The notes below the pieces were generated by a model, which saw only the letters and a list, made by a program, of their open reading frames with translations, had not been told where the DNA came from and did not search any database. Shown in pieces: positions 62,354 through 64,000 of a DNA stretch of 64,000 bases (position 1 is the first letter of the stretch; every line of letters starts with the position of its first letter). This DNA is from Salinivirga sp035268865 (lineage in GTDB: Bacteria > Bacteroidota > Bacteroidia > Bacteroidales > Salinivirgaceae): positions 1 through 64,000 of the forward strand of contig NZ_DATFKB010000024.1 of assembly GCF_035268865.1 (NCBI RefSeq), in the 5' to 3' direction. Both the position numbers and the translations under genes were made by a program.

Positions 62354-62866
62354 ATGGATACCTTAAATGCAATTATGAGCAGAAGGAGTATTCGCAAATT
62401 TAAAGATACTCCGGTAACTGATAAACAAATTAAGAAAATACTTGAGGCGGCAATGAATGCTCCCAGTGCGGGGGACGGCAGGCCCTGGCATTTTGCTGTT
62501 ATAAAAGATCGTCAAAAACTCGATGCTTTTGCAGAGAAAGTTGATGATGGAAATGAGATGTTTAAACAAGCGCAGGCAGCGATTTTACTGGTTGGTGATC
62601 CTTCAAAAGAAGGTTTCCCTGGTTTTTACCCACAAGATTGTGCCTGTGCAGGTCAGAATTTGCAATTGGCCACGCATGAGCTGGGTTTGGGTACAGTTTG
62701 GATTGCATTGTGGAGCGTGAAGCCCAGAATCGATGGAGTGAGGTCTGTAATAGATGTTCCTGAAAATTTGGAACCTTTTGCGTTATTCCCAATCGGTGTT
62801 CCGGATGAGAACCTGGATGAGGAATATCGATATGACGTGGCGAAAGTTCATTATGAAAAATGGTAA
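62354..62866 (+). CDS. Nitroreductase family flavoprotein
   Basis: This 170-residue FMN-type oxidoreductase opens with the family signature MSRRSIRKFKDTPVTDKQI and has APSAGDGRPWHFAVI, which shapes the FMN site, plus DCACAGQNLQLATHELGLGTVW. Members reduce nitro compounds, quinones or flavins. The substrate is unknown. It is followed at once by a terminator. Confidence 0.92.
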   Translation: MDTLNAIMSRRSIRKFKDTPVTDKQIKKILEAAMNAPSAGDGRPWHFAVIKDRQKLDAFAEKVDDGNEMFKQAQAAILLVGDPSKEGFPGFYPQDCACAGQNLQLATHELGLGTVWIALWSVKPRIDGVRSVIDVPENLEPFALFPIGVPDENLDEEYRYDVAKVHYEKW

Positions 62867-62883
62867 ATACACATTCAAAATTA

Positions 62884-62914
62884 TACCCGCAAGTAAGGCT
62901 TGCGGGTATTTTTT
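62884..62914 (+). terminator. Rho-independent terminator after nitroreductase gene
   Basis: TACCCGCAAG (62884-62893) pairs perfectly with CTTGCGGGTA (62899-62908) around a 5-base loop and is followed by six T. Confidence 0.92.
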
Positions 62915-62967
62915 ATGTGTATAAAGTAATGAGTAGATGCTGTTATATTAGAAATGAAATCTTTGTT

Positions 62968-62975
62968 TATCTTTG
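62968..62975 (+). promoter_or_regulatory. -7 element of the ATP-grasp gene (TATCTTTG)
   Basis: TATCTTTG matches TAnnTTTG exactly and lies 20 bases before the start at 62996, right after the preceding terminator. Confidence 0.6.
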
Positions 62976-62995
62976 CGTCCTTAAAAAAATAAAAT

Positions 62996-64000
62996 ATGTT
63001 ACTTCTTGATAAACCATATGTTTCTGATCTACTGATTAATACAATCAGAAAAAATAACTGGCCTGTTGTGGGCACAAACATTGCGCGGGAAATGGCTCCT
63101 GAACTGCAGGATCTGTTTATGAGCGATGAAGAGGCTGTTGCTGCTTATGAAAAAAATCCCATGATGTATGTGAACTCAGAAAATACAATATCGTGGATTA
63201 ATGAAAATTTGGCCCATACAAAGCTACCCGAACAAGTCAATACATTCAAAAATAAAGGCTTGTTTCGTGATATGCTCAGTGAGATTTACCCGGAATTTCG
63301 ATATAAGAAAATTGAGTATCAGAATTTGAAAAACTATAATCCGGAAGATTTTGGTTTTCCTTTGATCATAAAGCCTGCAGTAGGTTTTTTTTCAATGGGT
63401 ATATACGTGGTAGAGAATATTGAGGATTGGAATAGTGCACTTGCAAAGCTGGAGCAGGAGCTTAAGCAGGTAAGAGGAATTTATCCTGAAGAGGTTATGA
63501 ATAGCCAGATGTTCCTGCTCGAACAACTTATACCAGGGGATGAGTATGCCGTAGACGTTTATTTTGACCAAGATAGTAAACCGGTGATTCTGAATATTTA
63601 TGAACACATTTTTACTGATGCTAAAGATGTAAATGACCGGGCATATTTTACTTCTGTGAAAGTTATAGATAAAACCCATGATGTATTCGAAGAGAAATTG
63701 CAGTTTATTGGTAAAAAGACCGGAGTGAAACTTTTTCCGATGCACATCGAATTTCGTATTACCCCAGAGGGTGAGGCCATACCAATTGAGTCTAATCCAT
63801 TGCGCTTCGCCGGATGGTGTATGACTGACCTGAGCAAATATTCCTGGCGCATTAATCCATATGAATATTTTTTCAATCAGCAAAAACCAGATTGGCTATC
63901 GATATTTAAGGGCCGTACAGGCAGACAATATAATGCCATTATTGCCGATATCCCACGAAATGTTGACTTGGAAAAAATCGACTACGTAGATTATAAAAAA
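62996..64000 (+). CDS. ATP-grasp domain protein (partial, runs off the right edge)
   Basis: The frame is open from ATG 62996 to the end of the window (335 codons visible), with no stop. It has FGFPLIIKPAVGFFSMGIY (about 121-139), the ATP-binding Lys/Gly part of ATP-grasp enzymes, then LLEQLIPGDEYAVDVYF, MHIEFRI and IPIESNPLRFAG, where Glu and Asn should hold Mg-ATP. Such enzymes ligate a carboxylate to an amine via acyl phosphate. The substrate is not known and the C-terminus is missing. Confidence 0.82.
   Translation, partial: MLLLDKPYVSDLLINTIRKNNWPVVGTNIAREMAPELQDLFMSDEEAVAAYEKNPMMYVNSENTISWINENLAHTKLPEQVNTFKNKGLFRDMLSEIYPEFRYKKIEYQNLKNYNPEDFGFPLIIKPAVGFFSMGIYVVENIEDWNSALAKLEQELKQVRGIYPEEVMNSQMFLLEQLIPGDEYAVDVYFDQDSKPVILNIYEHIFTDAKDVNDRAYFTSVKVIDKTHDVFEEKLQFIGKKTGVKLFPMHIEFRITPEGEAIPIESNPLRFAGWCMTDLSKYSWRINPYEYFFNQQKPDWLSIFKGRTGRQYNAIIADIPRNVDLEKIDYVDYKK

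Noticed and set aside
63392..63883. Minus-strand open frame of 163 codons at the right end
   Set aside because: It overlaps the ATP-grasp gene on the opposite strand, which has clear motifs and a promoter.

Overview
The window looks like chromosome from a member of the Bacteroidota, most likely an anaerobic, fermentative Bacteroidales/Marinilabiliales-type organism. Supporting signs are a BatABCDE aerotolerance operon, a TonB-dependent receptor paired with a DUF4249 lipoprotein, -7 elements of the form TAnnTTTG upstream of several genes, an ATP-type PEP carboxykinase, a LysO exporter encoded as two adjacent frames, and almost no strong Shine-Dalgarno sequences. No tRNA, rRNA or CRISPR array was seen.

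Layout. 1-4.7 kb: end of batA, then batB-batC-batD-batE, closed by a hairpin terminator. 5.0-13.1 kb: an outer-membrane protein, a divergent butyrate-kinase paralogue on the minus strand, then a plus-strand operon of acyl-CoA dehydrogenase, fused isobutyryl-CoA mutase (IcmF) and a second butyrate-kinase-like protein whose phosphate loop is degenerate. 13.1-17.6 kb: a 47-bp tandem repeat, a hotdog thioesterase, pckA, split LysO and a nucleotidyltransferase. 17.8-23.6 kb: a sensor histidine kinase, then a minus-strand outer-membrane protein/TonB receptor/DUF4249 cluster. 23.7-26.2 kb is the accessory region: three copies of a 75-bp fragment encoding the tail of a restriction/methylase-type protein, with two families of palindromes, bracket a WG-repeat protein and a ParE-type toxin-antitoxin pair. 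26.2-33.8 kb: an M14 peptidase lipoprotein and two very large paralogous membrane receptors ending in hemerythrin domains. 34-46.5 kb: an FAD/Fe-S oxidoreductase and housekeeping genes (GroES-like, argS, aroE, DUF368, threonine-synthase-like, TPR, DUF4301, EamA). 46.6-53.1 kb: an acyl-phosphate energy island, pta-hbd-ackA-ptb-ptb-buk. 53.4-64 kb: an M23 peptidase and unknown partner, an intact IS3-family element, a chemoreceptor with a porin-like protein, two secreted unknown proteins, hflX, a nitroreductase and a truncated ATP-grasp gene.

The metabolic theme is short-chain acyl-CoA chemistry. IcmF interconverts isobutyryl- and butyryl-CoA, acyl-CoA dehydrogenase and 3-hydroxyacyl-CoA dehydrogenase act on C4-type acyl-CoAs, and phosphotransacylases plus acyl kinases turn acyl-CoA into ATP and free acids. 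Three non-equivalent butyrate-kinase paralogues and two phosphotransbutyrylases suggest specialised or regulatory roles. The most unusual features are the cassette-like repeat array at 23.9-26.0 kb, the phosphate-loop-degenerate kinase beside IcmF, the 3-hydroxyacyl-CoA dehydrogenase with replaced active-site residues, and the twin hemerythrin receptors with no recognisable signalling output domain.
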